Shown here piece after piece: positions 1-5,823 of a stretch of 9,836 nt of DNA. The DNA comes from Planctomycetota bacterium (GTDB lineage: Bacteria > Planctomycetota > Planctomycetia > Planctomycetales > Planctomycetaceae): contig JAEYWB010000159.1 of assembly GCA_023429275.1 (NCBI GenBank), positions 1-9,836 on the forward strand, read 5' to 3'. Made by a program: the position numbers and the translations under genes. Position 1 is the stretch's first letter, and each line of letters begins with the position of its first letter. The notes under the pieces are model-generated. The model was not told where the DNA came from. It worked only from the letters and a program-made list of their open reading frames with translations, and did no database searches.

Positions 1-1
1 C

Positions 2-406
2 CCCAAGGGGGCAGACAAGATCCGGTTCGATGCCGACGGGAGGCAGATCGAGTTTGAACTCGCGGCAGCCCCTTCGAAGGTCGCGGAGCAGTTCGTGAAG
101 CAGATGGAGGAACTCGGCTGGAAACGCGACGGTGCGGGTGTCCTCGACGATGAGTACGTCTTCGTGACCTGCAAGAAGGGAAAAGCCGAGGTCCAGCTCC
201 GAGGCCGCGGAAACGCAGGGAAAGCGACAGTGATGATGAGCGGTGACGGCCTCCTCTGGACGAAGCCGCTGCCCGCTCCGCCGGTCCGCGTCTCGTACGA
301 GACCTGGCTTCGCCGCTCGGGCAAGACGGCGTCGCTCGACTACCTCGACGAGTTTGCCGCTGAGATGCAGAAGCTCCCCGCGAATGCCTCCCCCGTGGAG
401 AAGTGA
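2..406 (+). CDS. C-terminal part of an unrecognised protein (5' end outside window)
   Basis: The frame is open from the window edge to a TGA at 404-406, giving about 134 residues. A GTG at 95 could be mistaken for a start, but sensible coding lies upstream of it, so the gene almost certainly begins before the window. The visible part is soluble and charged. It has a segment of the type 'IEFELAAAPSKVAEQFVKQM' followed by 'EELGWK', then a beta-rich stretch and a final helix with 'YETWLRRSGK' and 'LDYLDEFAAEMQ'. The alternation of a helix ending in LGW with short strands resembles small alpha/beta modules seen in large planctomycete proteins, but I cannot name a family. There are no membrane segments or cysteine clusters. 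Coding status is well supported by the long open frame and its composition; function is unknown. Confidence 0.75.
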   Translation, partial: PKGADKIRFDADGRQIEFELAAAPSKVAEQFVKQMEELGWKRDGAGVLDDEYVFVTCKKGKAEVQLRGRGNAGKATVMMSGDGLLWTKPLPAPPVRVSYETWLRRSGKTASLDYLDEFAAEMQKLPANASPVEK

Positions 407-529
407 TCCTGGGGCGAGATTCATTCCGGAGTCAGACCGCGCACCTTGTCTCGGCGACAATGCCTCCGCGATTACCTTTCGAAAGCGTCCCGCTGGCAAT
501 CCGGACGCCAGGGAACCGGCTAAGACAAG

Positions 530-849
530 ATGTTGCTCCTCACCGCTCCCTGGCCGCTCCCGTTCGACATCTACCTGCTGCGATATCCCGAAGGGGCAGA
601 GATTCCGCCGCACACCGACCCTGTCCAGTCCGGGCGGCACGACCGTCTCAACATCATCTGAAGTCCTCTCGCCTGGGGGGTGAGTTCGTCTGCACCACGC
701 CGGTCTGTTCGACTCGCCGCATCAAGATCTTTCGCCCCGACCTCTGCAAGCACAGCGTCACCCGCGTTGTTGGTGGAACGCGATACGTCCTCCCGGTCGG
801 ATGGATCCTGGCGCGTCGGGCCGATGGCAACGATGCGGCTGAGCATTGA
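530..849 (+). pseudogene. 2-oxoglutarate/Fe(II) oxygenase-like small protein, split by a single-base frameshift
   Basis: Two adjacent frames join into one coherent protein of about 106 residues. The first runs from ATG 530 and reads 'FDIYLLRYPEGAEIPPHTD' and then 'RHDRLNII' before a TGA at 659-661. The second continues at once with 'LKSSRLGGEFVC', 'RIKIFRPDLCKHSVTRV' and 'GGTRYVLPVGWI', ending at TGA 847-849. Adding one base between 658 and 659 restores ATC ATC nTG AAG. The order HTD (HxD), then a distal His in KHSVTRV, then Arg in GGTR matches the iron- and 2-oxoglutarate-binding pattern of the double-stranded beta-helix oxygenases. The family call is from recognition of this pattern, not a search. 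An in-frame TAA at 521-523 limits extension upstream, and I see no strong ribosome site. It could be a recent pseudogene or an assembly error. The substrate is unknown. Confidence 0.7.
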
Positions 850-915
850 GACCGATGCGAGCCGACCTTCGGCCGTGTGCAACGACCTGTCTCGCGCAAA
901 GGAGAGGAATCCAAC

Positions 916-951
916 AAAAAACCCAGTCCGACCACAGGTCGCACCGGGTTT
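916..951 (-). terminator. Rho-independent terminator of the repeat lipoprotein gene
   Basis: Read on the minus strand, AAACCC pairs with GGGTTT. The inner arms GGTGCGACC and GGTCGGACT pair except for one G-G mismatch and one G-T wobble, around a TGT loop. The stem runs into a T tract. It lies about 32 bases after the stop codon of the lipoprotein gene (984-1298), where its terminator would be expected. Confidence 0.85.
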
Positions 952-983
952 AGAGGATTCGCTATGGGAGCGAGCGGACGAGA

Positions 984-1298
984 TTACTTCTCGGTCTTCT
1001 CGATCGTGTCGGCCTTCTTCTCGCCGGATTCCTCGATCGCATCGGCCTTCTTTTCGCCGGCGTCTTCGATGGCGTCGGCCTTCTTCTCCGCAGCCGGATC
1101 CTGCGCGGAGCCGGTGACCGTCTTGCCCGAGTCATTGCGGACGGCGTCGGCCTGACCCTGGGTCTGATTGCGGACGGCATCTGCCTGGTTCTGCGAGGCA
1201 TCGCGAACGGCATCGGCCTTCTTATCGGCCGGGGACTGCTCGCAGCCCGCCACGGTCATCAACGAACAGACAGCGACAACGCCAAACAAGCGCAACAT
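984..1298 (-). CDS. Small lipoprotein made of 11-residue KKADAI/V repeats
   Basis: The protein has 104 residues. Residues 1-18 form a short hydrophobic signal ending in the lipobox V-A-G-C, so Cys19 should be lipidated after cleavage by signal peptidase II. Glu follows the Cys. The mature part consists almost entirely of 11-residue units: KKADAVRDASQ, NQADAVRNQTQ and GQADAVRNDSG (26-58), a 13-residue spacer (59-71), then KKADAIEDAGE, KKADAIEESGE and KKADTIEKTEK (72-104). The first three units are near neutral and Asn/Gln-rich, and the last three are acidic/lysine-rich. An 11-residue period suits a long amphipathic helix, as in LEA-type or apolipoprotein-like proteins. The start is fixed by AAGGAG at 1305-1310, six bases upstream. 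It appears monocistronic, with its own terminator. A structural or stress-protective envelope role is inference only. Confidence 0.88.
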   Translation of the reverse strand: MLRLFGVVAVCSLMTVAGCEQSPADKKADAVRDASQNQADAVRNQTQGQADAVRNDSGKTVTGSAQDPAAEKKADAIEDAGEKKADAIEESGEKKADTIEKTEK

Positions 1299-1616
1299 GG
1301 TGTTCTCCTTCGAGGCTCTGTCAGATGGGGCACACGCGAGAATTACGGCAGCGTGCCGGCGAAGCCGCCAACGGACGGTTTCTCATGAATTCACGTCTTT
1401 GCACTCGCCGTGCCAAGCGTCATTCGGGGTGGCCAATCTCACCAACATCGGCCGATCCTCGTTCATCGCCGTTGAATCTGACTCAGCAGCGAACACCATG
1501 ATTGAAGCGCCGCCAGTTTTCCGGGGGATCGGAGAATGAACAGGTTGTCCCGTCGCCGGTGCGATGAAGGCGAAAATCCTGCGACACGGCGATGAGCGCT
1601 TCCAGGGAGATGATCA
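1299..1616. other. Intergenic region, no confident gene
   Basis: This stretch lies between the lipoprotein start and the methyltransferase stop, so it should hold the lipoprotein promoter. No convincing -35/-10 pair is visible. A short hairpin-forming GGCG-GCTT-CGCC lies near 1360-1371. A 44-codon minus-strand ORF (1617-1483) begins with an ATG overlapping the methyltransferase stop as TGATG, but it has no recognisable features and is not called as a gene. Confidence 0.5.
1305..1310 (-). promoter_or_regulatory. Shine-Dalgarno site of the repeat lipoprotein gene
   Basis: AAGGAG on the minus strand lies six bases before the ATG at 1298. It is one of the few strong ribosome sites in the window and fixes the start at the lipoprotein signal peptide. 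Confidence 0.8.
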
Positions 1617-2375
1617 TCACCGACGCTGGATACGGAGAAATCCCTGGTGGCAGGAAAAGCGGAATCCACCAGCTTCGCGAGCGAAGTGACCTGCCACGTA
1701 CTCTTCGACTGCTCCCCGCGAGGGAGGAGAAGCGAGCGGTATCAGGTTCAGCATGAAGACCGCGATCTCGCACGCCGTGGCCAGGTCCGTCGTTTCGATG
1801 TGGGCTTTCACGAGATCGCGCCGGACATCGAAGCCGGCCTGCCGCTTCGCGAAGCTTTCGGCAACCGTCGTGAGGTCGAACTGTTCTCCCGTGAAATGAT
1901 GGAGCATCCGCATGCAGTCGGTCTGGTGATCCTGGATCGCCACGGCGAGCACCCCTCCGGGCCGGAGCCAGCTCGCAAGCCGCTCGATCGTGGCATCCCA
2001 CTCCGACTTCGGGATGTAGTAGAAGACGTGCGAGCAGAGGATGAAGTCGGCCTCGGCCCCCGGAACTGCGCGGGAAATGGTCTCTCCGATCACCGTGGCG
2101 TCCGGGCAGGCGGCGGCGAGATCCTGCCGCAACGAGTCGTTCGGCTCGATCGCGATACGGCTCGGGAAGCGATCCTGCAGGACTCTCGTCAGCTTTCCGT
2201 TTCCGGCGCCGGCATCGATGAAGACGTCGCGCCGCGGCAACGACTCGATCTCCCGCTCCAGCCAGACCATGGCGTTGGCCTTCTGATCGGTATGGGCGAG
2301 AAACGTGTTGAAGGCGATGCGGTACGGTTCGCCCGAGGAATCGAATACGTCGATCGGGTGGGATGGGGGCATCAT
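1617..2375 (-). CDS. Class I SAM-dependent methyltransferase, histamine N-methyltransferase-like layout
   Basis: The protein has 252 residues. The SAM-binding motif I is DAGAGNG at 54-60, after strand VFI. The acidic end of the second strand is Glu77 in IAIEPND. Strand 4 is DFILCSHVFYYI (110-121), followed by a helix and then LRPGGVLAVAI (137-147). The N-terminal segment YRIAFNTFLAHTDQ (18-31) before motif I, and the aromatic YY after strand 4, recall histamine N-methyltransferase and its bacterial relatives, which methylate small amines. The methyltransferase fold is secure; the substrate is inference. The start is one of two tandem ATGs (2375 or 2372), since an in-frame TGA lies 14 codons upstream. 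There is no Shine-Dalgarno site. It begins 52 bases after the end of the small membrane gene on the same strand, so co-transcription is possible. Confidence 0.85.
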   Translation of the reverse strand: MMPPSHPIDVFDSSGEPYRIAFNTFLAHTDQKANAMVWLEREIESLPRRDVFIDAGAGNGKLTRVLQDRFPSRIAIEPNDSLRQDLAAACPDATVIGETISRAVPGAEADFILCSHVFYYIPKSEWDATIERLASWLRPGGVLAVAIQDHQTDCMRMLHHFTGEQFDLTTVAESFAKRQAGFDVRRDLVKAHIETTDLATACEIAVFMLNLIPLASPPSRGAVEEYVAGHFAREAGGFRFSCHQGFLRIQRR

Positions 2376-2427
2376 GGGGAGGCGATTCTCGAAGGCGACG
2401 TCGTCAGAGGGTGAGCTTCAGGCTGCG

Positions 2428-2692
2428 TCAGCCGACGGACTGGTCAGTGACCTTTCCGCGGGCAACGAACTCCCGGAAGAGGATGATGAGCGCCGCGCTG
2501 ACCATCAACGCACCCGGAAGCGCCACGACAAAACCCGCGGGAAAGCCCTCCCGATGAAACCCAGAGTTTCAGACCGGTTAGAATCAAGACCCCGAACAGG
2601 GGGCCGTCAATCCGCTCAACGGGATCGGCCACTCCGACTCCAACTTGCATCTGTCCTACCTTTGGCGGAACTCCTTCAGAGTTCTTGAACAT
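2428..2692 (-). pseudogene. Small two-helix membrane protein gene with an apparent +1 frameshift
   Basis: On the minus strand one frame (ATG 2692, or the better-placed ATG 2650 after AAAGGTAGGA) gives 'ERIDGPLFGVLILTGLKLWV'. A second frame continues with 'HREGFPAGFVVALPGALMV' and 'SAALIILFREFVARGKVTDQ', ending at TGA 2428-2430. Removing one base from the T run of GGGTTTCAT (A run near 2557-2559 on the plus strand) joins them into about 73 residues from ATG 2650, with two hydrophobic segments and a basic end. The tail is far too protein-like to be chance, but alone it has no start: an in-frame TGA lies just upstream. I do not recognise the family. It sits between the cyclase and the methyltransferase on the same strand. 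It could be a decayed gene or a sequencing error. Confidence 0.55.
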
Positions 2693-2767
2693 GACTGATC
2701 GCCTTCGGCGTATTCAGAGACTTAGCGCAGACGAACACCGATTGCATGGTTCGAAAATCCCGAGGTG

Positions 2768-3568
2768 TCATGGCCTGGCCACTGTTCCCCAGATCCGCGT
2801 CGGGCCGCCGCTGCCTGTCTCGATCTTGATCGGCGCCACGATGACGCCAAAGCCTCTCGGCGGCAGGTCCTCGAGGCGAGTCACGTTCTCCAGTGCGTAA
2901 CGGCCCGCCTTCAGGACGACATGGTGCACCTCGAACTTCGTCGAGAGGCCGCGGTCGACGCTCAGGGTGTCGATTCCAAGACCGCGGATGTCCCGTTCCC
3001 GGACGAGCCATTCCGCGGCTTCGGGGGAGTAGCCGGGAAAGTGCAGTCTGCCCATGGCATCGCGGTTCTGATACCGCGCAGTGTTCTCCACATGCCGGCC
3101 CCACCCGGTCCGGAGCAGAACAATCGCCCCCTTCGGAATCTGACCGTGGCGACGCTCCCACCGCTCGAGGTCTGCGACACTCAGCATTGCGTCGGCATCC
3201 TGCTCTGCCTTGGGCGACATATCGATCCTGACTCCTGGCCCGAAAAGCTGCGGGGCGGGAATCGCCTCCACCCCCGGTTTTCCGGCCACGAAATGGTTCG
3301 GGGCATCGATGTGCGTTCCCATGTGCTCTGGCATCGAGAACTTCCGTGCGAGCATCCCGTCCTTCTCCAGCGTGGCGATCGTTTCCAACCGGAATCCGGT
3401 GGCTCGCTCTCCTGGCCAGAGAGGAGTCTTCTCATTGAGCGGAAGGCTGAGGTCGATGAGCCGCGTGTGGTCGGTGTCGAATGGAGAGGGAAGAGCTTCC
3501 TGCGCGTTCACCGCAGAGTCGAGCCCGAGAACGACGATCAGGAGAAGCGGAGCTGATGGGAAACGCAT
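2768..3568 (-). CDS. Exported cyclase-family (kynurenine-formamidase-like) metal hydrolase
   Basis: The protein has 266 residues and belongs to the cyclase/KynB superfamily of metal-dependent amide or lactone hydrolases. Residues 1-22 are a signal peptide with likely cleavage after AVNA, so the enzyme acts outside the cytoplasm. The opening LIDLSLPLNEKTPLWPG (37-53) is typical. The signature HMGTHIDAPNHF (82-93) supplies metal ligands His82, His86 and Asp88 and the catalytic His92. Later come FPGYSPEAAEWL (177-188), GIDTLSVD (198-205), the His215-His216 pair and Glu227. All key residues are present. The frame runs open well upstream, but the signal peptide and a GGAG seven bases before the ATG at 3568 fix the start. 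Known relatives act on N-formylkynurenine, isatin or similar cyclic amides. No other tryptophan-catabolism gene is present and a signal peptide is not typical of KynB, so the substrate is open. Confidence 0.9.
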   Translation of the reverse strand: MRFPSAPLLLIVVLGLDSAVNAQEALPSPFDTDHTRLIDLSLPLNEKTPLWPGERATGFRLETIATLEKDGMLARKFSMPEHMGTHIDAPNHFVAGKPGVEAIPAPQLFGPGVRIDMSPKAEQDADAMLSVADLERWERRHGQIPKGAIVLLRTGWGRHVENTARYQNRDAMGRLHFPGYSPEAAEWLVRERDIRGLGIDTLSVDRGLSTKFEVHHVVLKAGRYALENVTRLEDLPPRGFGVIVAPIKIETGSGGPTRIWGTVARP

Positions 3569-3734
3569 GAGAACTCTCCGAAAGCCTGACGACCCGGAAC
3601 AACCACACGATGGGAGGCGGATCATTGACCCGTCAACTCTCAGGAGGATGGTAGGACCACTGGAATCCGGGCGTCGCGTCGGATAGTTCTTGGTTCCTTC
3701 TGGCGGGGTCGACATCGAGTGGGTGGGGTGACGT
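3569..3734. promoter_or_regulatory. Divergent promoter region of cyclase and membrane-protein genes
   Basis: This gap between two divergent genes must hold promoters for both. A perfect 12-base palindrome, TTGACCCGTCAA, lies at 3625-3636, 57 bases upstream of the cyclase start, and could be an operator half-pair or chance. No convincing -10 box follows at normal spacing on either strand. Confidence 0.4.
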
Positions 3735-4262
3735 ATGCCGGTCTGGGGATGGGTCTGTCTCGGTCTCCCTGCCGCGGTGGCGGCCTTCCTCGCATACATC
3801 GCATGGCAATTCAGTCGGCAGCAGGCGCGGCTCATGGCGCGGGGGCGACCGGTCGTCGCCCGCATCCTCTTCGCCGATCCCTGCCTCTATGACCCGAACG
3901 ACGGCGCGACGTTCTCGGCCGCGCTCGTTGTCTTCACGATGAGCAACGACACGTCCCCCTCGCACCTGGGTTTCCTCCGCTCGATCTGCGAACGACTCGA
4001 GCGGTTCAAACCGGAGAGCGACGACGAGGACGAGCTGACGATCGGCGAGGCGATCCGCCAGAAGACGACCGTCGGACAGATCCCTCTGCTGCTTCCCCAC
4101 AGGCTGACGGGTGGAAAGGCGGTCTACTTCGCCACTCCGAACGTCATGCGGCGGATGCTGCCCGGAGGAAAGCTCATCAGGGAGTACATCCACCTCCAGG
4201 TTCTCATCGAGAACGACACGCGGGAGCTCGCCATGATCGAGTATCCCCACGAGACAGAGTGA
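3735..4262 (+). CDS. Membrane-anchored protein of unknown function
   Basis: The protein has 175 residues. One N-terminal transmembrane helix (about 3-25, with a Trp-rich start) is followed by Arg-rich QQARLMARGR, consistent with the positive-inside rule and a cytoplasmic C-terminal domain. That domain has strands around VVARILFAD (40-48) and AALVVFTMS (62-70). It continues with a helix (79-91), an acidic linker ESDDEDELT (94-102), and a conserved-looking block LLLPHRLTGGKAVYFATPN (118-136) followed by RRMLPGGKLIREYI (139-152). No catalytic motif is evident, and I do not recognise a named family. The start at 3735 is the first ATG of the open frame and has only a weak GGGGTG upstream. It is divergent from the cyclase gene. 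Confidence 0.8.
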   Translation: MPVWGWVCLGLPAAVAAFLAYIAWQFSRQQARLMARGRPVVARILFADPCLYDPNDGATFSAALVVFTMSNDTSPSHLGFLRSICERLERFKPESDDEDELTIGEAIRQKTTVGQIPLLLPHRLTGGKAVYFATPNVMRRMLPGGKLIREYIHLQVLIENDTRELAMIEYPHETE

Positions 4263-4596
4263 CCGCCGGCCGTCCGTTGATCATCCAGGGTGGAAGCCGA
4301 CGCAGCAGCCCGCCGGGCGATCGTTCGTGGTCAGGACGCCACAGTGTGGCGTTCGCGAAACACAGAGCGTGACATCGGCCGACAAACGTCCCGAACGGGA
4401 AACATCCAAATCGCAGAATCGTTGAATCCGGTTCGCCTCTCCTTGAAAAACGGCCTTCTGCCCTCGGTGATGTCGACGCCGTGCAAAGTGCGGAATGTGG
4501 TCTGCAAGAACCTGAACTGCCCTGGCCAGAGATGCAGACCGACGAGAGGTGACAAGGCGCGGTTTCTGAATGACGCCTGAATCGCGAGGGCTCTTC
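4263..4596. other. Intergenic region with a 17-base palindrome, no confident gene
   Basis: All six frames give only low-complexity or unconvincing translations, and the segment around 4355-4520 looks less GC-rich than its neighbours. At 4336-4352 ACGCCACA and TGTGGCGT form a perfect inverted repeat about a single G, 74 bases after the stop of the upstream gene. No T tract follows, so it is not a standard terminator. It may be a protein-binding site or a weak 3'-end hairpin. Confidence 0.4.
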
Positions 4597-4785
4597 ATGC
4601 CGATCGATCCCCCTGATCCCGATGCCGTAAAGAGCCCGGTCTGGCCCCGGCTTCCTCCCGATCCATCGCACCATCGCTCGCGAAGGAACGCGCGCGTGCT
4701 TCCGCTTCCTGTTCTCCTGGACCTGCTCAGAACCGCTTACCGCCCGGACGACCGGGGAGCGGGGCGGGAGGACAGTCCCTCATGA
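4597..4785 (+). CDS. Possible 62-residue proline/arginine-rich small protein
   Basis: The ATG at 4597 is preceded by GAGGG at a suitable distance and opens 62 codons, ending at TGA 4783-4785, 33 bases before the next ORF. The product starts with acidic, proline-rich MPIDPPDPDA, has a basic middle (HHRSRRNARV), a short leucine-rich helix LPVLLDLLRTAY and an acidic/basic tail. Third-position GC is only moderate and no family is recognised. The case rests on the ribosome site and the same-strand run of small ORFs after it. It could equally be chance. Confidence 0.3.
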   Translation: MPIDPPDPDAVKSPVWPRLPPDPSHHRSRRNARVLPLPVLLDLLRTAYRPDDRGAGREDSPS

Positions 4786-4809
4786 CCTGAGTTTTCAGCA
4801 ACGCCTCAT

Positions 4810-4814
4810 GGAGG
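4810..4814 (+). promoter_or_regulatory. Shine-Dalgarno site of the 107-residue membrane protein
   Basis: GGAGG lies four bases before the ATG at 4819. It supports this frame over the long minus-strand ORF that covers the same DNA. Confidence 0.65.
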
Positions 4815-4818
4815 CCCC

Positions 4819-5142
4819 ATGTCCCGGCAACCACGGACGCCATGTGACGCGTTCAATCAAGGCTATTCCCTGGCTTCGCGACTCTCGATCGCGATTTTCT
4901 CGAGCATGCTTCTCGGGATGACTGCCAGCAACAGCCTGTCCGAGTCGATGCAATCCTGCGCAGGGATGATGGCCGTGCTGGGCATACTCTTCTGCTGCTG
5001 CCGGGTGCTGATCGGAAGACGAAGCCACACCGCTTTCTTCACGACGATCCGTCGCCGGAGAGAACGGCGGCTTGAGGTTCTCATCCGCAAGCTCCGGGAT
5101 CCTCCCGCAGCCCGGGCGGGGCTCCCTCTGTTCAGTTCTTAG
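4819..5142 (+). CDS. Small two-helix membrane protein of unknown function
   Basis: The protein has 107 residues. Two hydrophobic segments, about 21-38 (SIAIFSSMLLGMTAS) and 46-65 (CAGMMAVLGILFCCCRVLIG), are separated by a short polar loop. A very basic tail (RRRRERRLEVLIRKLR, about 78-93) should face the cytoplasm. Three adjacent cysteines sit at the end of the second helix, possibly acylation or metal sites, though this is speculation. The start is supported by GGAGG four bases upstream. A 179-codon frame on the minus strand covers the same DNA, but its product is a compositionally odd Arg/Glu/His mixture and is treated as a shadow. No family is recognised. The next tiny membrane protein starts 12 bases downstream, which suggests a transcriptional unit. 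Confidence 0.6.
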   Translation: MSRQPRTPCDAFNQGYSLASRLSIAIFSSMLLGMTASNSLSESMQSCAGMMAVLGILFCCCRVLIGRRSHTAFFTTIRRRRERRLEVLIRKLRDPPAARAGLPLFSS

Positions 5143-5154
5143 GCCGGAACTGCC

Positions 5155-5289
5155 ATGAACCTTCTCATCTCTTTCGGGTTCGTCGACATCTCTCCCGTCT
5201 CGGCAGCGTTCCTCATCGCCGCAGTGGCGTCGCTCATTGCGATCGCTCATGCCGACAGGTCGATACGAGCCAAACCGCCCTGGGAGTGA
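5155..5289 (+). CDS. Tiny single-helix membrane protein (44 residues)
   Basis: From the ATG at 5155 the frame encodes 44 residues ending at TGA 5287-5289. The start is MNLLISFGFVDISPV, followed by a clear transmembrane helix SAAFLIAAVASLIAIAHA (about 16-33) and a short basic tail DRSIRAKPPWE. A weak GGA lies seven bases upstream of the start. The gene begins 12 bases after the stop of the 107-residue membrane protein, so the two are probably co-transcribed and translationally linked. No family is recognised. The clean hydrophobic profile and the spacing make it more credible than a random short ORF. Confidence 0.5.
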   Translation: MNLLISFGFVDISPVSAAFLIAAVASLIAIAHADRSIRAKPPWE

Positions 5290-5422
5290 GTTTGCTCTCT
5301 CGTTGCCCCCGCCAGGGGAGATCCGGGGAATCAATCCGGGAAGGGCCGCAACTGTCGATGGTCGCGCCCGACTCGCCGGCTCTGCCCTGATTCCTCGTCC
5401 GTTCTTCCGCCACGCGAGCGAC

Positions 5423-5650
5423 TCAGCGACGGCCCACGATCCGGCTGAGGTACAGCGTCTCCACCTTCGCCCGCGCCCAGGGAGTCTTCCGCAGGAACTT
5501 CAGGCTCGAAGGGATGCTCGGATCCTGCGTGAAGCAGCGGACGTCAACCTGCCGTCCCATTTCCTCCCAGCCGATCTTCGCAACGAGTTGCTCGAGCATC
5601 ATCGCGAGCGTGATTCCGTGGAGCGGATCTTTCGACGGCTGGGAAGACAT
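5423..5650 (-). CDS. VF530 / DUF2132 family small DNA-binding-like protein
   Basis: The protein has 75 residues, the usual size for this family. Nearly the whole length matches the pattern I know for VF530 (DUF2132): DPLHGITLAMMLEQLV (8-23), GWEEMGRQV (27-35), VRCFTQDPSIPSSLKFLRKT (37-56) and PWARAKVETLYL (57-68). The Vibrio fischeri VF530 structure suggested a DNA-binding fold of short helices; the cellular role is not established. The open frame continues far upstream through repeat DNA, but family homology begins right after MSSQPSK, so ATG 5650 is chosen. No Shine-Dalgarno site is present. It lies downstream of mutL on the same strand, 173 bases away, with the CACAGAG inverted repeat between them, so co-transcription is uncertain. 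Confidence 0.9.
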   Translation of the reverse strand: MSSQPSKDPLHGITLAMMLEQLVAKIGWEEMGRQVDVRCFTQDPSIPSSLKFLRKTPWARAKVETLYLSRIVGRR

Positions 5651-5733
5651 GGCGAAGTCGGGAGGACGAATCAGCGGAAGGACCGTTGTGGAACCGGGCG
5701 AGGCGACCGATCGATCATTGGCAGGGGACGTCA

Positions 5734-5789
5734 GCCACAGAGTTCGCAGAGGACACAGAGATCTCCTCACACTCTGTGAACTCTGTGGC
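5734..5789. repeat. Long inverted repeat of CACAGAG units
   Basis: The arms at 5734-5751 and 5772-5789 (GCCACAGAGTTCGCAGAG against CTCTGTGAACTCTGTGGC) pair over 18 bases with one G-T wobble. The 20-base loop holds another ACACAGAG. Each arm is itself a near tandem of CACAGAG/GCAGAG. Such CACAGAG/CTCTGTG elements are known as dispersed intergenic repeats in planctomycetes and other environmental bacteria; the function is not established. There is no T tract on either side, so it is not a standard terminator, though it could stabilise or end the mutL transcript. Confidence 0.8.
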
Positions 5790-5823
5790 AAAAACCATTG
5801 AGGGCACGCGGGCCGGTGACGAA